Part shown: in pieces, positions 1-6,636 of the stretch | Layout of the letters: every line of letters starts with the position of its first letter | How positions within the stretch are numbered: position 1 is the stretch's first letter | NCBI GenBank assembly: GCA_938015405.1 | Contig: CALLPZ010000363.1 | Location: 1 to 7,725, forward strand | Length of the DNA: 7,725 nucleotides | Direction: 5' to 3' | From: an uncultured Pseudanabaenaceae cyanobacterium | GTDB taxonomy: Bacteria; Cyanobacteriota; Cyanobacteriia; PCC-9006; JAAUQQ01 | Program-made: the position numbers and the translations under genes | The notes under the pieces: generated by a model | Database searches by the model: none | What the model was told of the DNA's origin: nothing | What the model saw: the letters and a program-made list of their open reading frames with translations, nothing else

Positions 1-1155
1 GTCGAATTCGCTGTCTAAGAGGTGGGCTTGGGGGTCCCAATCGTTGACGACGGCGTAGCCATCGCCATTCTCGACATAGGAGACACCCCAGGAGCCGCCG
101 AGGATAAAGGTATCCGAGTCAGCATTACCGGTTAGGACATCAAACTGAGGAGTCGTAGAGGCTACTGTGCCAAAGCCATTTAGACGATCATCGCCAGCGC
201 CACCATACATGCGGTCATTGCCCAGGCCGCCGACCATACGGTCATTGCCATTGCCGCCATTGAGGAAGTCGTTGCCAGCCCCCCCGTTGAGATAGTCAAT
301 GCCGTCGTTGCCCAGAAGGACATCGTGATCTCGTCCGCCGTATATGCGGTCATGGCCCAGACCACCTGATAGGCGATCGCGGCCAGCCCCCCCTTGGATA
401 AAGTCGTGACCCCGACCCCCGAGGATCGCGTCATTGCCGTCCTCACCATAGATGCTGTCATTTCCAGCTCCGGCATCGACCTGGTCGTTGCCAGCACCAG
501 CGCGAATCACGTTTCGAACCGCAGAGCCATTGATGACATCGCGACCGGCCCCGGTGTTGATGTTTTCGAAGTTGACCATGGTCTCGTTATAGAAACCGGG
601 GAACTGAGCCAGGCCCGTTTGGAGGTTGTAGGTGCCGCCGCCGTTCCAATAGGTGTAGTCGACGGTATCGATACCGGCCCCGCCATCCATATAGTCTTGG
701 CCGCCGCCGCCCTGGATGAAGTCATTGCCAAAGCCACCGAAGATGCGATCTTCTCCTTCGTTGCCATACATACGGTCATTGCCGAAGCCACCGCTCATGT
801 AGTCAGCGCCATTGCCGCCGCGCATGTTGTCATGACCCAGACCGCCATACATGCGATCGTTGCCATTGCCGCCGGTCATATAGTCATTGCCAGCATCGCC
901 GTAGACACGGTCATTGCCGTCGCCGCCATGGACGCTGTCGTTACCATTGCCCCCTCGGACAAGGTCGTTTCCACCATCGCCAAAAACGCGGTCATTGCCG
1001 TCATCGCCGTAGACTTCATCATTGCCACCACGACCGTGAATCACGTCATTGCCATCGTTGCCGTGGATGATGTCTACGCCATCGATAAAGGGGAAAAAGG
1101 GATTGGTGCCATTGAGAATGTCGTTACCGGGGCCACCATTGATGATGTTAGCCAT
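1..1155 (-). CDS. RTX-type calcium-binding repeat protein, C-terminus beyond left edge
   Basis: An open frame of 385 codons runs from ATG 1153-1155 off the left edge, so the C-terminus is missing. It is built from glycine- and aspartate-rich nonapeptides of the GGxGxDxxx type, such as GGNGNDRMY and GGAGNDFLN. I count about 15 around residues 32-166 and 12 around residues 219-329. The spacer at about 167-218 has the aromatic VDYTYW and VNFENIN elements usual between RTX blocks. From about residue 338 the FDVLTGNADSDTFILGG segment and the WD region match the end domain common in cyanobacterial RTX proteins, so perhaps 40-100 residues are lost. RTX repeats fold into calcium-binding parallel beta-rolls, normally after export by a type I secretion system without an N-terminal signal peptide, and none is seen here. 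The start is supported by AGGAG ten bases upstream. No enzymatic domain is visible, so the substrate or role (adhesion, surface layer, toxin) is unknown. Confidence 0.93.
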   Translation of the reverse strand, partial: MANIINGGPGNDILNGTNPFFPFIDGVDIIHGNDGNDVIHGRGGNDEVYGDDGNDRVFGDGGNDLVRGGNGNDSVHGGDGNDRVYGDAGNDYMTGGNGNDRMYGGLGHDNMRGGNGADYMSGGFGNDRMYGNEGEDRIFGGFGNDFIQGGGGQDYMDGGAGIDTVDYTYWNGGGTYNLQTGLAQFPGFYNETMVNFENINTGAGRDVINGSAVRNVIRAGAGNDQVDAGAGNDSIYGEDGNDAILGGRGHDFIQGGAGRDRLSGGLGHDRIYGGRDHDVLLGNDGIDYLNGGAGNDFLNGGNGNDRMVGGLGNDRMYGGAGDDRLNGFGTVASTTPQFDVLTGNADSDTFILGGSWGVSYVENGDGYAVVNDWDPQAHLLDSEFD

Positions 1156-1404
1156 GTGAGGATTTCTCCTAGTTGTTTAGTGTGCGGCGCGGTTGCGCTC
1201 ACAAGTCACTAGGTGAAGCCCCGAATAGATATGCAGGTTGAGCGAAAGATTGTGGGTGGAACTGCTGGCAGGGGAGGCGCGATCGCTGATGTCCTCAGCA
1301 TTTCAAGCCATGAAAATTAATCCCGACCCAATTGCATGGAGGGGCGGGACTGCTAGTTGATGATGGGTTTCTCTGTTCTTGGCCAAAGGCGGAGCGGCTT
1401 GCCT
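1156..1404. other. Intergenic region between the bestrophin-like and RTX genes
   Basis: These 249 bases hold the promoter and leader of the RTX gene, but I could not pick a convincing -35/-10 pair. There is a HIP1 site at 1279-1286. A five-base-pair inverted repeat (GCTGA 1285-1289, TCAGC 1295-1299) overlaps its right end. At 1385-1406 AAAGGC and GCCTTT can pair across a ten-base loop overlapping the stop of the bestrophin gene, but no T-run follows on the minus strand, so it is at best a weak terminator. I see no gene here. Confidence 0.6.
1159..1170 (-). promoter_or_regulatory. Ribosome-binding site of the RTX gene in a small hairpin
   Basis: Reading the minus strand, AGGAG lies ten bases before the RTX gene ATG. 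AGGA, GAAA and TCCT follow each other directly, so the ribosome-binding site can form a four-base-pair stem closed by a GNRA-type tetraloop. The SD itself is clear. Any regulatory effect of so short a stem is speculative. Confidence 0.55.
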
Positions 1405-2427
1405 TTACGATTCGCTATCCGGTTGACTATCGGGCTGTCGTCGCTCTGGCAATAATTGGATTCTGTCTATTTCAGGAGCGCGACGTCCGCAGGCGGGACC
1501 TAGGGCAATCAGGTCTTCCATATTGCGGCGGATGGTGGCACAGATGGCTTCGAGGGGGAGGTCATGGCGATCGCGGCCAAAGGGATTTTCAATATCCAAG
1601 GCGATCGCTTCAATGCCTAGCATCGTAAAGCTGACTAATGCTGCAGCAACTCCTGTCAACCACCCCAAAGTTGCCACAGTGGTGAAGGGCAAGGTCAGGC
1701 AATAGATCAGCAAGAGCTGCTTGAGATGGATGGAGTAGGCCAGGGGGACTGGAGTCTTTAAAATGCGTTCGCAGGCTCCTAGGGCATCTACCAGCTCACT
1801 CATCAGGCCCATCAAACTGTTGATTTGAAAGGGGTCGAGATTGCCCTGCTGTCGTTGCTGTTGCAAGTAATCATCTACCCACACTGCAATTTCCAGGGGG
1901 GGATGGTTGACGCCTGTGAGAACCTCCAGCTGATGCTCGGTGAGGATGCCGTCAAATTCGAAGTGTAGCAAGGGTTCGTCGCGGAGCTGTTGCTTGGTGG
2001 CGATCGCAAATCCTGCCATCAGCCGAATCACCTGACACTTCTGTTCCTGCTCCTGCTCCGAATGAGTTTGTACCGCCACCAAAATTTGTCGCACCAGGTT
2101 ACGGCTGGCGTTCACGATGCGGCCCCAGCTCTTGCGCCCCTCCCAAAACCGGTCGTAGGCAGTATTGGTCCGAAACACCAGCAGCAAGCCCAAAACCAAG
2201 CTGGGCACTACATTGGTGACTCCCGGCTGGGCCAATCCACTGATGCCTTGGTGATAGCCCCAAGAGACGAGAAATCCCACGAATCCACAGAGCGCCACCC
2301 GTTTCCAAATATTGGGAATAACGGAATCGGGTAGGCGGACGAGGGTGCTGAACCAGAGCGATTTAACACTCCCGCGTTCTGGAGGAATTTTGAGTCCTTT
2401 AGGAGGTCGCGGATTTCGGGATGTCAT
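1405..2427 (-). CDS. Bestrophin-family (UPF0187) ion channel protein
   Basis: The frame encodes a 340-residue bestrophin-like membrane protein, a usual length for the bacterial family. Family hallmarks are FRTNTAYDRFWEGRKSWG at residues 85-102, PLAYSIHLKQ at 228-237, and GIEAIALDIENPFGRDRHDL at 271-290. Hydrophobic segments lie at about 42-58, 69-86, 234-254 and 257-278, consistent with four transmembrane helices around a cytoplasmic helical domain. Characterised relatives are pentameric anion or cation channels, and plant and algal members act in thylakoid ion balance or bicarbonate supply. Which ion this one carries cannot be read from the sequence. The charged tail after about 310 is not conserved. 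I chose ATG 2427. An in-frame GTG at 2454 would add nine residues (MRLTPTSSA when read as Met), and neither start has a well-spaced ribosome-binding site. The gene overlaps the end of ubiD, so it is probably co-transcribed and translationally coupled. Confidence 0.9.
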   Translation of the reverse strand: MTSRNPRPPKGLKIPPERGSVKSLWFSTLVRLPDSVIPNIWKRVALCGFVGFLVSWGYHQGISGLAQPGVTNVVPSLVLGLLLVFRTNTAYDRFWEGRKSWGRIVNASRNLVRQILVAVQTHSEQEQEQKCQVIRLMAGFAIATKQQLRDEPLLHFEFDGILTEHQLEVLTGVNHPPLEIAVWVDDYLQQQRQQGNLDPFQINSLMGLMSELVDALGACERILKTPVPLAYSIHLKQLLLIYCLTLPFTTVATLGWLTGVAAALVSFTMLGIEAIALDIENPFGRDRHDLPLEAICATIRRNMEDLIALGPACGRRAPEIDRIQLLPERRQPDSQPDSES

Positions 2428-3925
2428 AGCCGAAGAGGTTGGGGTCAACCTCACCTAGTTTGATGTCTGCTAAGCCATATTCTGCCCAGCGAGAATCTAC
2501 TCTAGTGGCAATCTCATCCGTGGGTTCCAATGTGCCGGGCCATTCGCGATCGCTTTCGGGGGAGACCTTCGTCGTCGCATCAATGCCCATCTTGCCCCCC
2601 AGGCCAGGCTGCTCCGTGGCAAAGTCCAGTTTGTCGAAGGGATTGTTGGGCAAGATGAACACATCCCTGGCTGGATCGACCTTGGAGGTGATGGCCCACA
2701 CCACGGCACGGGGATCGCGGATGTTGATTTCCTGATCCACCACAATTACAAACTTGGTGTAAGTGAACTGGGGCAAGGCACTCCAAAATGCCAGGGCTGC
2801 TCGGCGAGCTTGACCTGGATAGGCCTTGTCGATCGAGATGACCGCTGCCTTGTAGCTCAAGGCTTCCATCGGCAGGAAGAAGTCCTTAATTTCTGGGACT
2901 TGCTGGCGCAGGATGGGGGTGTAGATGCGGTTGAGGGCGATCGCCATCATGGCATCTTCCTTAGGAGGACGACCGCTGAAGGTGGTGAGGTAAATCGGGT
3001 TCTTGCGGTGGGTGACGCAGTGGAATCGGAACAGGGGAGCCGCTTCGTTGATGGCTCCGTAGTAACCCATGTGGTCTCCGGCGGGTCCATCCACCGCTGT
3101 TTCGCCAGGGGTGATGGTGCCTTCGAGAATAATTTCGGAATCAGCGGGCACTTGCAGGTCAACGGTTTTGCAATTGGCGAGACGCACACCCTTGCCACCG
3201 TAGATGCCAGCGAAGAGCCATTCCGATAGATCGATGGGCAGTGGCGTGGCCGCTGCCATGATCACCAGGGGATCAACCCCGATGGCGATCGCCACTTCAA
3301 GCTTCTTTCCCATGGCGGCTGCCTTACGCAGGTGGCGCGTGGGACCTCGCACTGACAGCCACTGCACTGTCATCGTGTTTTTGGAATGGAGCTGGAGCCG
3401 GTAGACGCCCACATTGGGGATGCCGCTTTCTGGATCCTTGGTGATCATGAGGCCCAGGGTGAGTACCTTGCCTGCATCACTGGGGTAAACCTTGAGGAAG
3501 GGAATTTGGTTGAGATCGACCTCATCATCCTTCAGCACCACTTGCTGGCACACCGGCAGCAAGTCCCGCATGGGCTTGGCCTTGACCACATCAAACAGCA
3601 CCTTGCCGAAGTCCACCGCCTGGGAAAACTTCTTGGGCGGACGGGGCTGATAAAGCAGGGCGAGTTTGTCCCCTAACTTTTCTAACTCCTCCGGCTCCTC
3701 CACGTTCATTGACCAGCAAACGCGTTGCACAGTGCCCATGACATTGACAGCCACCGGCATGTTGGAGCCCTTCACATTTTCAAAGAGCAATGCAGGCCCA
3801 CCGGCTTGCATCATGCGCGTGGCAATTTCAGCAATTTCTTGATCGGGGTCCACTGGGACGGTGATGCGTTTTAATTGTCCTCTCTTTTCGAGCAGCTCTA
3901 AAAATCCTCGTAAGTCCCTGGCCAT
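2399..3925 (-). CDS. ubiD: UbiD-family prenylated-FMN decarboxylase (polyprenyl-hydroxybenzoate decarboxylase)
   Basis: The 508-residue product is full length for UbiD. UbiD uses prenylated FMN, made by UbiX, to decarboxylate 4-hydroxy-3-polyprenylbenzoate. In cyanobacteria this step serves plastoquinone-9 rather than ubiquinone. Visible family blocks are AGGPALLFENVKG (41-53), IPNVGVYRLQ (169-178) with the probable metal ligand N171, SVRGPTRHLRK (191-201) in the cofactor region, IILEGTITPGE (265-275) with probable ligand E268, and DGPAGDHMGYYG (279-290), where D284 is the likely catalytic acid. FSGRPPKED (316-324) and LPMEALSYKAA (351-361) are also typical. Residue roles are inferred from E. 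coli UbiD. The start at ATG 3925 gives MARDLRGF, as I remember for cyanobacterial UbiDs; an in-frame ATG at 3970 would add 15 residues. Neither start has an obvious SD. The 3' end overlaps the bestrophin gene by 29 bases. No ubiX is in the window. Confidence 0.96.
   Translation of the reverse strand: MARDLRGFLELLEKRGQLKRITVPVDPDQEIAEIATRMMQAGGPALLFENVKGSNMPVAVNVMGTVQRVCWSMNVEEPEELEKLGDKLALLYQPRPPKKFSQAVDFGKVLFDVVKAKPMRDLLPVCQQVVLKDDEVDLNQIPFLKVYPSDAGKVLTLGLMITKDPESGIPNVGVYRLQLHSKNTMTVQWLSVRGPTRHLRKAAAMGKKLEVAIAIGVDPLVIMAAATPLPIDLSEWLFAGIYGGKGVRLANCKTVDLQVPADSEIILEGTITPGETAVDGPAGDHMGYYGAINEAAPLFRFHCVTHRKNPIYLTTFSGRPPKEDAMMAIALNRIYTPILRQQVPEIKDFFLPMEALSYKAAVISIDKAYPGQARRAALAFWSALPQFTYTKFVIVVDQEINIRDPRAVVWAITSKVDPARDVFILPNNPFDKLDFATEQPGLGGKMGIDATTKVSPESDREWPGTLEPTDEIATRVDSRWAEYGLADIKLGEVDPNLFGYDIPKSATS
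2435..2452. repeat. Perfect 7-bp hairpin at the ubiD/bestrophin junction
   Basis: GAGGTTG (2435-2441) and CAACCTC (2446-2452) are perfect inverted repeats around a four-base loop. They lie inside the last codons of ubiD and end eight bases before the chosen bestrophin ATG at 2427. On the minus strand the 5' arm includes part of the SD-like AGGTGAGG. The structure could hide that SD until ribosomes finishing ubiD open it, or bring it closer to the ATG. The hairpin is seen directly; its function is inferred. Confidence 0.45.
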
Positions 3926-4070
3926 ATACCGCTGCTCAGTCTCGCATAAGAAATCGTTAATCTGCCCCATTATGACGGACTGTCGCTCAGGAGTCTTCAG
4001 GGTAAAAGGTTTCCTTTGGCGAGGAGGGAGGTTACAAAAGAATCCTTGATGAGCGGGTTAAATTGCGTAG

Positions 4071-4092
4071 TCTCCCTAGGCTCTCCCTAGGC
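4071..4092. repeat. Perfect 11-bp tandem duplication
   Basis: TCTCCCTAGGC occurs twice with no gap (4071-4081 and 4082-4092). Each copy contains the palindrome CCTAGG, so the palindrome centres are 11 bases apart, about one helical turn, and lie on the same DNA face. That fits a paired operator in the divergent promoter region, though simple slippage duplication is equally possible. Confidence 0.6.
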
Positions 4093-4162
4093 TTAATTGG
4101 ATGGGTGAAGAGTCGAAGCCGTGGGGTAGAGCCAGAGCCAAGGAATGGCCTAAATATCGTTT

Positions 4163-4225
4163 GTTGCCTAGGAGGACGTTGAGCGGACTCCCCCGTGCGG
4201 GCAACCTAGCTTTAGCCAGTCCGCT
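4163..4225 (+). promoter_or_regulatory. Interleaved inverted repeats in the leader of the receiver-PAS gene
   Basis: GTTGCC (4163-4168) can pair with GGCAAC (4200-4205). AGCGGACT (4182-4189) can pair with AGTCCGCT (4218-4225). The two stems interleave, so they could form a pseudoknot or two competing hairpins. A good SD-like AGGAGG (4170-4175) lies within the first stem-loop but leads only to a TTG (4179) in another frame. The region ends 29 bases before the start codon of the next gene. The pairing is real; a regulatory role as RNA leader is inferred. Confidence 0.35.
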
Positions 4226-4254
4226 TGTCTTTTGTCCTTTCACTAACGACGGCC

Positions 4255-5349
4255 ATGGGTGCGATCGCAACGGAATCTTTTGAATCATCCTCGGCCCAGC
4301 TCTCTCCAACCCTGAGCTACTACCTGCGCAAGCTCTTGCGAGAACAGGTGGCTGCCTCCACCATTGACCCCATGGCAGACCTGGCAACGGTGCTGCGCCA
4401 AACCTATGTTGATCCGCTGGATTTTGCAGCGGCCTGTAGTGATTTGGAACGCCTCGTTCGCTACCATCAGGCGCTATCGTCCCAGGGCTCCCAACACCCC
4501 AGCGAGTTAGAAAAGACAGAGCGGGAAATCCTTCGCATTCTCACCACGCCCAAGGTGACAGCCCTGTTGTCCAGCGATGAAATGGTGATTGTTCGGGTGA
4601 CTGAGCAACCCGTGGGTGAAGATACCCTGCAGGTGTTGCTGTGTCAGCGTGGCTTTCGCTTGGAGGTCTTGCGTCAGAACCAGAACACCCTGCGTCAGGT
4701 GAAGCATTTAGAACCCGATGCCATTCTGATGGATTTGACCATGCCGGAGCGGGGCTTTGAGCTCGCCCAGGCCATGTTGCGAGATCGCCAGCTCCAGCGG
4801 CTTCCCATCTTGATGATGAGTAATCTGCATAGCGTTTCCGACAAAATCAAGGCGCTCAAATTGGGCCTGACAGACTATATTGCCCAGCCCGTTCAAGCTG
4901 AGGAAGTGGTGACCCGTCTGGAAAACCAACTCCAGCTCCATTGCTACCGTAAGCAGCTTGAACAGGAGAACCGAGAGTTGCGCCTCCAGCTCCAGGAGCA
5001 GGACAGCAGTCAGGCCATGCTGCTGGCTCAAAAGGTGGTGGAGCTGAGTGGTGACTACGTTCTGTTCATTGACCGCAACAATCTGATTGTCCATGCCAAT
5101 GGGGCTGCCTGCGATCGCCTGGGCTACAGCCCTGGAGAGCTGCTGGGCCGTTCTATGGAAAGCCTGGATGAACGCCTGGCCCCGGAAGATTGGCAAACCA
5201 TTTGGGGCCATTTGCAACAGCATTCCAGTCTCAACCTCAAGTCCTCCCACCGCCAAGCCCTGGGCCAGAGCCTAGAAGTCAGTCTAGAATTTAAGTACGT
5301 GACCCTTCATGGCCAAGACTACAGCTGTGTTACGGCCACCCAACTCTAA
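4255..5349 (+). CDS. Degenerate response-regulator receiver plus PAS domain protein without output domain
   Basis: The 364-residue product has four parts. Residues 1-108 are a helical N-terminus I do not recognise. Residues 109-225 form a CheY-like receiver with DAILMDLTMP, D160 at the phosphoacceptor position and S189 at the Thr/Ser position. Residues 222-262 look like coiled coil (KQLEQENRELRLQLQEQ). Residues 263-364 are a PAS domain with DYVLFIDRNNLIVHANGAA and LGYSPGELLGR. The receiver is atypical: the usual acidic pair after strand 1 reads RVTEQP, and the invariant Lys before Pro is Q211 (IAQPV). Such changes are typical of pseudo-receivers. The protein stops at the end of the PAS fold, with no kinase, GGDEF, EAL or DNA-binding output, so it may act through protein contacts. 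The frame is open only from a stop at 4213. I chose ATG 4255 over TTG 4225; neither has a clear SD. The next gene follows after 32 bases. Confidence 0.85.
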   Translation: MGAIATESFESSSAQLSPTLSYYLRKLLREQVAASTIDPMADLATVLRQTYVDPLDFAAACSDLERLVRYHQALSSQGSQHPSELEKTEREILRILTTPKVTALLSSDEMVIVRVTEQPVGEDTLQVLLCQRGFRLEVLRQNQNTLRQVKHLEPDAILMDLTMPERGFELAQAMLRDRQLQRLPILMMSNLHSVSDKIKALKLGLTDYIAQPVQAEEVVTRLENQLQLHCYRKQLEQENRELRLQLQEQDSSQAMLLAQKVVELSGDYVLFIDRNNLIVHANGAACDRLGYSPGELLGRSMESLDERLAPEDWQTIWGHLQQHSSLNLKSSHRQALGQSLEVSLEFKYVTLHGQDYSCVTATQL

Positions 5350-5381
5350 GAACTGCGAGGTATGTTGGCGAACATTTGCTT

Positions 5382-5642
5382 ATGGCCAAAAAACAAAAGT
5401 ACCCCCACCTGCTCGGCTCCAAATGGACGGCTCAACAGAAGACCTTGGGTTGGCGACATTTTCAAGTGGTGACCCGTAAGAACCAAGGCCCCTGGGTCTT
5501 TGCAGAGATGCAGGCCTCCTGCGATGACGAAGTGCGTGTTTGGGTCAATGCCAAGTTACTGAAGGACCGACAGCTATGGCTGCCGGGTTGGCGCTCCCTG
5601 GAAGAAATTCAATCGGCAAATGAAGATCTTGTCGAAAGCTAA
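5382..5642 (+). CDS. Trp-rich conserved small protein (TIGR02450/DUF2389 family)
   Basis: The 86-residue product has six tryptophans (positions 15, 24, 38, 54, 66, 70). It shows the family pattern: basic MAKKQK start, PHLLGSKWTA at 8-17, GWRHFQVV at 23-30, an RKNQG turn, WVNAKLLKDRQLW at 54-66 and a final PGW. The family is known as a tryptophan-rich conserved hypothetical protein of cyanobacteria and some proteobacteria. Its biochemical role is unknown to me. It has no signal peptide or membrane segment and should be cytosolic. The gene starts 32 bases after the receiver-PAS stop with no terminator between, so the two are probably one transcript. ATG 5382 was chosen over a TTG two codons upstream because it matches the family start; a GCGAGG at about 5355 is too distant to be a normal SD. 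Family assignment is from memory of the motif pattern. Confidence 0.85.
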   Translation: MAKKQKYPHLLGSKWTAQQKTLGWRHFQVVTRKNQGPWVFAEMQASCDDEVRVWVNAKLLKDRQLWLPGWRSLEEIQSANEDLVES

Positions 5643-5825
5643 AGACTGGAAAACGATGAAATCAGGGGAATAAATGACGCGATTGCAAAGCATTATGACT
5701 TTCAGTCAATGTTTCACCTAAGACTTCTTGATCCCAGCAACACCCTTCCACAAGATCCTTAACCCAACCAACGGGGGTGAGCCTGATAGCCTAGGGAACG
5801 ACGAAGCGCGCAGGCGAATGACAGC
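5643..5825. other. Intergenic region before hisA with a weak hairpin
   Basis: These 183 bases hold no gene. TGACT (5696-5700) and AGTCA (5704-5708) pair over a TTC loop. The stem extends with CAT and ATG (5691-5711) if two bases bulge, and only three T residues follow. It could be a weak terminator for the upstream pair. The hisA promoter is expected downstream of it, but I found no convincing hexamers. Confidence 0.35.
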
Positions 5826-6596
5826 ATGGATGTTATCCCAGCCATTGATCTCCTGGGAGGGCAATGTGTTCGGCTCTATCAGGGAGACTACGGCCAGGCC
5901 GAGGTTTTTGGTAAGGACCCTGTGGCCATGGCCCAGCAGTGGGCAAGCCAAGGGGCGACGCGTCTGCATCTAGTGGATCTAGATGGCGCGAAGGAGGGCA
6001 CACCGGTGAATCATGGGGTGATTGCGGCGATCGCCGATGCCCTGTCTATTCCCATCCAAGTGGGAGGAGGATTGCGCGATCGCGACAGCGTGGCTCGTCT
6101 ACTGGACCTCGGCGTGAGCAACGCCATCCTAGGCACCGTTGCCGTAGAGCAGCCCGAACTGGTGCAAAAGCTTTGTGCTGAATTCCCAGGTAACATCATC
6201 GTGGGCATTGATGCGCGTGATGGCAAAGTGGCCACAAGAGGCTGGCTAGAAACCTCCGAAGTCATGGCGCCGGAGCTGGCTCAACGCATGGCCGACTATG
6301 GTGCAGCGGCGATTATCTATACCGATATTCATCGCGATGGCACGATGGAAGGCCCCAACTTGGAGTCTTTGCGAGCCTTGGCCGAATCCCTCTCCATTCC
6401 GGTGATTGCATCCGGAGGGGTTAGCTCCTTGACTGACTTGCTGAGCCTCTTAGCATTGGAGCCCTTGGGAGTCAGTGGTGCCATTGTGGGCCGCGCGATT
6501 TACACCGGCGATGTGAATCTCAAGGAAGCTAATGCCGCTGTGGGGGCGGGCCGGTGGCAGGACGTGCCGCCAGACAATGCTTCCCCCATCGTCTAG
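5826..6596 (+). CDS. hisA: Phosphoribosylformimino-5-aminoimidazole carboxamide ribotide isomerase HisA
   Basis: The 256-residue product is a full-length HisA, a (beta/alpha)8-barrel enzyme of histidine synthesis that converts ProFAR to PRFAR in the cytosol by an Amadori rearrangement. The start MDVIPAIDLLGGQCVRL carries the catalytic D8. The second catalytic aspartate is D129 in VGIDARDGKV, followed by RGW (W140 region) as in the family. Phosphate-binding glycine motifs are at about 79-82 (VGGGL) and 196-199 (SGGV), and YTDIHRDGTMEGPN at 165-178 is also typical. HisF would have a different substrate loop, and the GW motif after DARDGKV favours HisA. ATG 5826 fits the family start; AGGCGA about ten bases upstream may be a weak SD. 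As often in cyanobacteria, hisA stands apart from other his genes. Two HIP1 sites lie in it (6027, 6076). Confidence 0.97.
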   Translation: MDVIPAIDLLGGQCVRLYQGDYGQAEVFGKDPVAMAQQWASQGATRLHLVDLDGAKEGTPVNHGVIAAIADALSIPIQVGGGLRDRDSVARLLDLGVSNAILGTVAVEQPELVQKLCAEFPGNIIVGIDARDGKVATRGWLETSEVMAPELAQRMADYGAAAIIYTDIHRDGTMEGPNLESLRALAESLSIPVIASGGVSSLTDLLSLLALEPLGVSGAIVGRAIYTGDVNLKEANAAVGAGRWQDVPPDNASPIV

Positions 6597-6613
6597 GGGA
6601 TTGTCTTCCCCTA
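6594..6613. terminator. Hairpin at the hisA stop codon, possible weak terminator
   Basis: TAGGGGA (6594-6600), beginning with the hisA stop codon, and TCCCCTA (6607-6613) form a perfect 7-bp stem around a six-base loop. No T-run follows on the plus strand, so it is more likely a weak or factor-dependent terminator, or an mRNA 3'-end stabiliser. It could also serve the convergent minus-strand ORF ending at 6637. Confidence 0.45.
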
Positions 6614-6636
6614 AGCTGTTGCCAGAAACGAGATCG

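Larger units (their letters stand above)
3926..4254. other. Divergent control region between ubiD and the receiver-PAS gene
   Basis: These 329 bases lie between two divergent genes and should hold both promoters. I could not identify convincing -35/-10 pairs on either strand. What can be seen is an 11-bp tandem repeat near 4071, interleaved inverted repeats at 4163-4225, and three CCTAGG palindromes (4075, 4086, 4167). A 60-codon frame at 4101-4283 and longer minus-strand frames cross the region, but none resembles a known protein. Confidence 0.55.

Noticed and set aside
394..1212. Plus-strand open frame of 272 codons across the RTX gene
   Set aside because: It is the antisense of a highly repetitive gene. 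The repeated codons keep the opposite frame free of stops, and the translation is a monotonous Ala/Val/Ile pattern with no SD.
2810..3229. Plus-strand 139-codon frame inside ubiD
   Set aside because: Opposite-strand shadow of ubiD, whose conserved motifs cover the same bases.
4101..4283. Plus-strand 60-codon frame overlapping the start of the receiver-PAS gene
   Set aside because: No recognisable protein, Arg/Pro-rich composition typical of leader DNA, no SD before its ATG, and it runs into the real gene in another frame.
4708..5256. Minus-strand 182-codon frame within the receiver-PAS gene
   Set aside because: It is antisense to a well-supported coding region with recognisable receiver and PAS motifs, and its His/Gln-rich translation resembles no protein.
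5728..5756. TTGATC and CAAGAT with 17-base spacing as a hisA promoter
   Set aside because: The -10 matches the consensus at only three of six positions and nothing else supports it.
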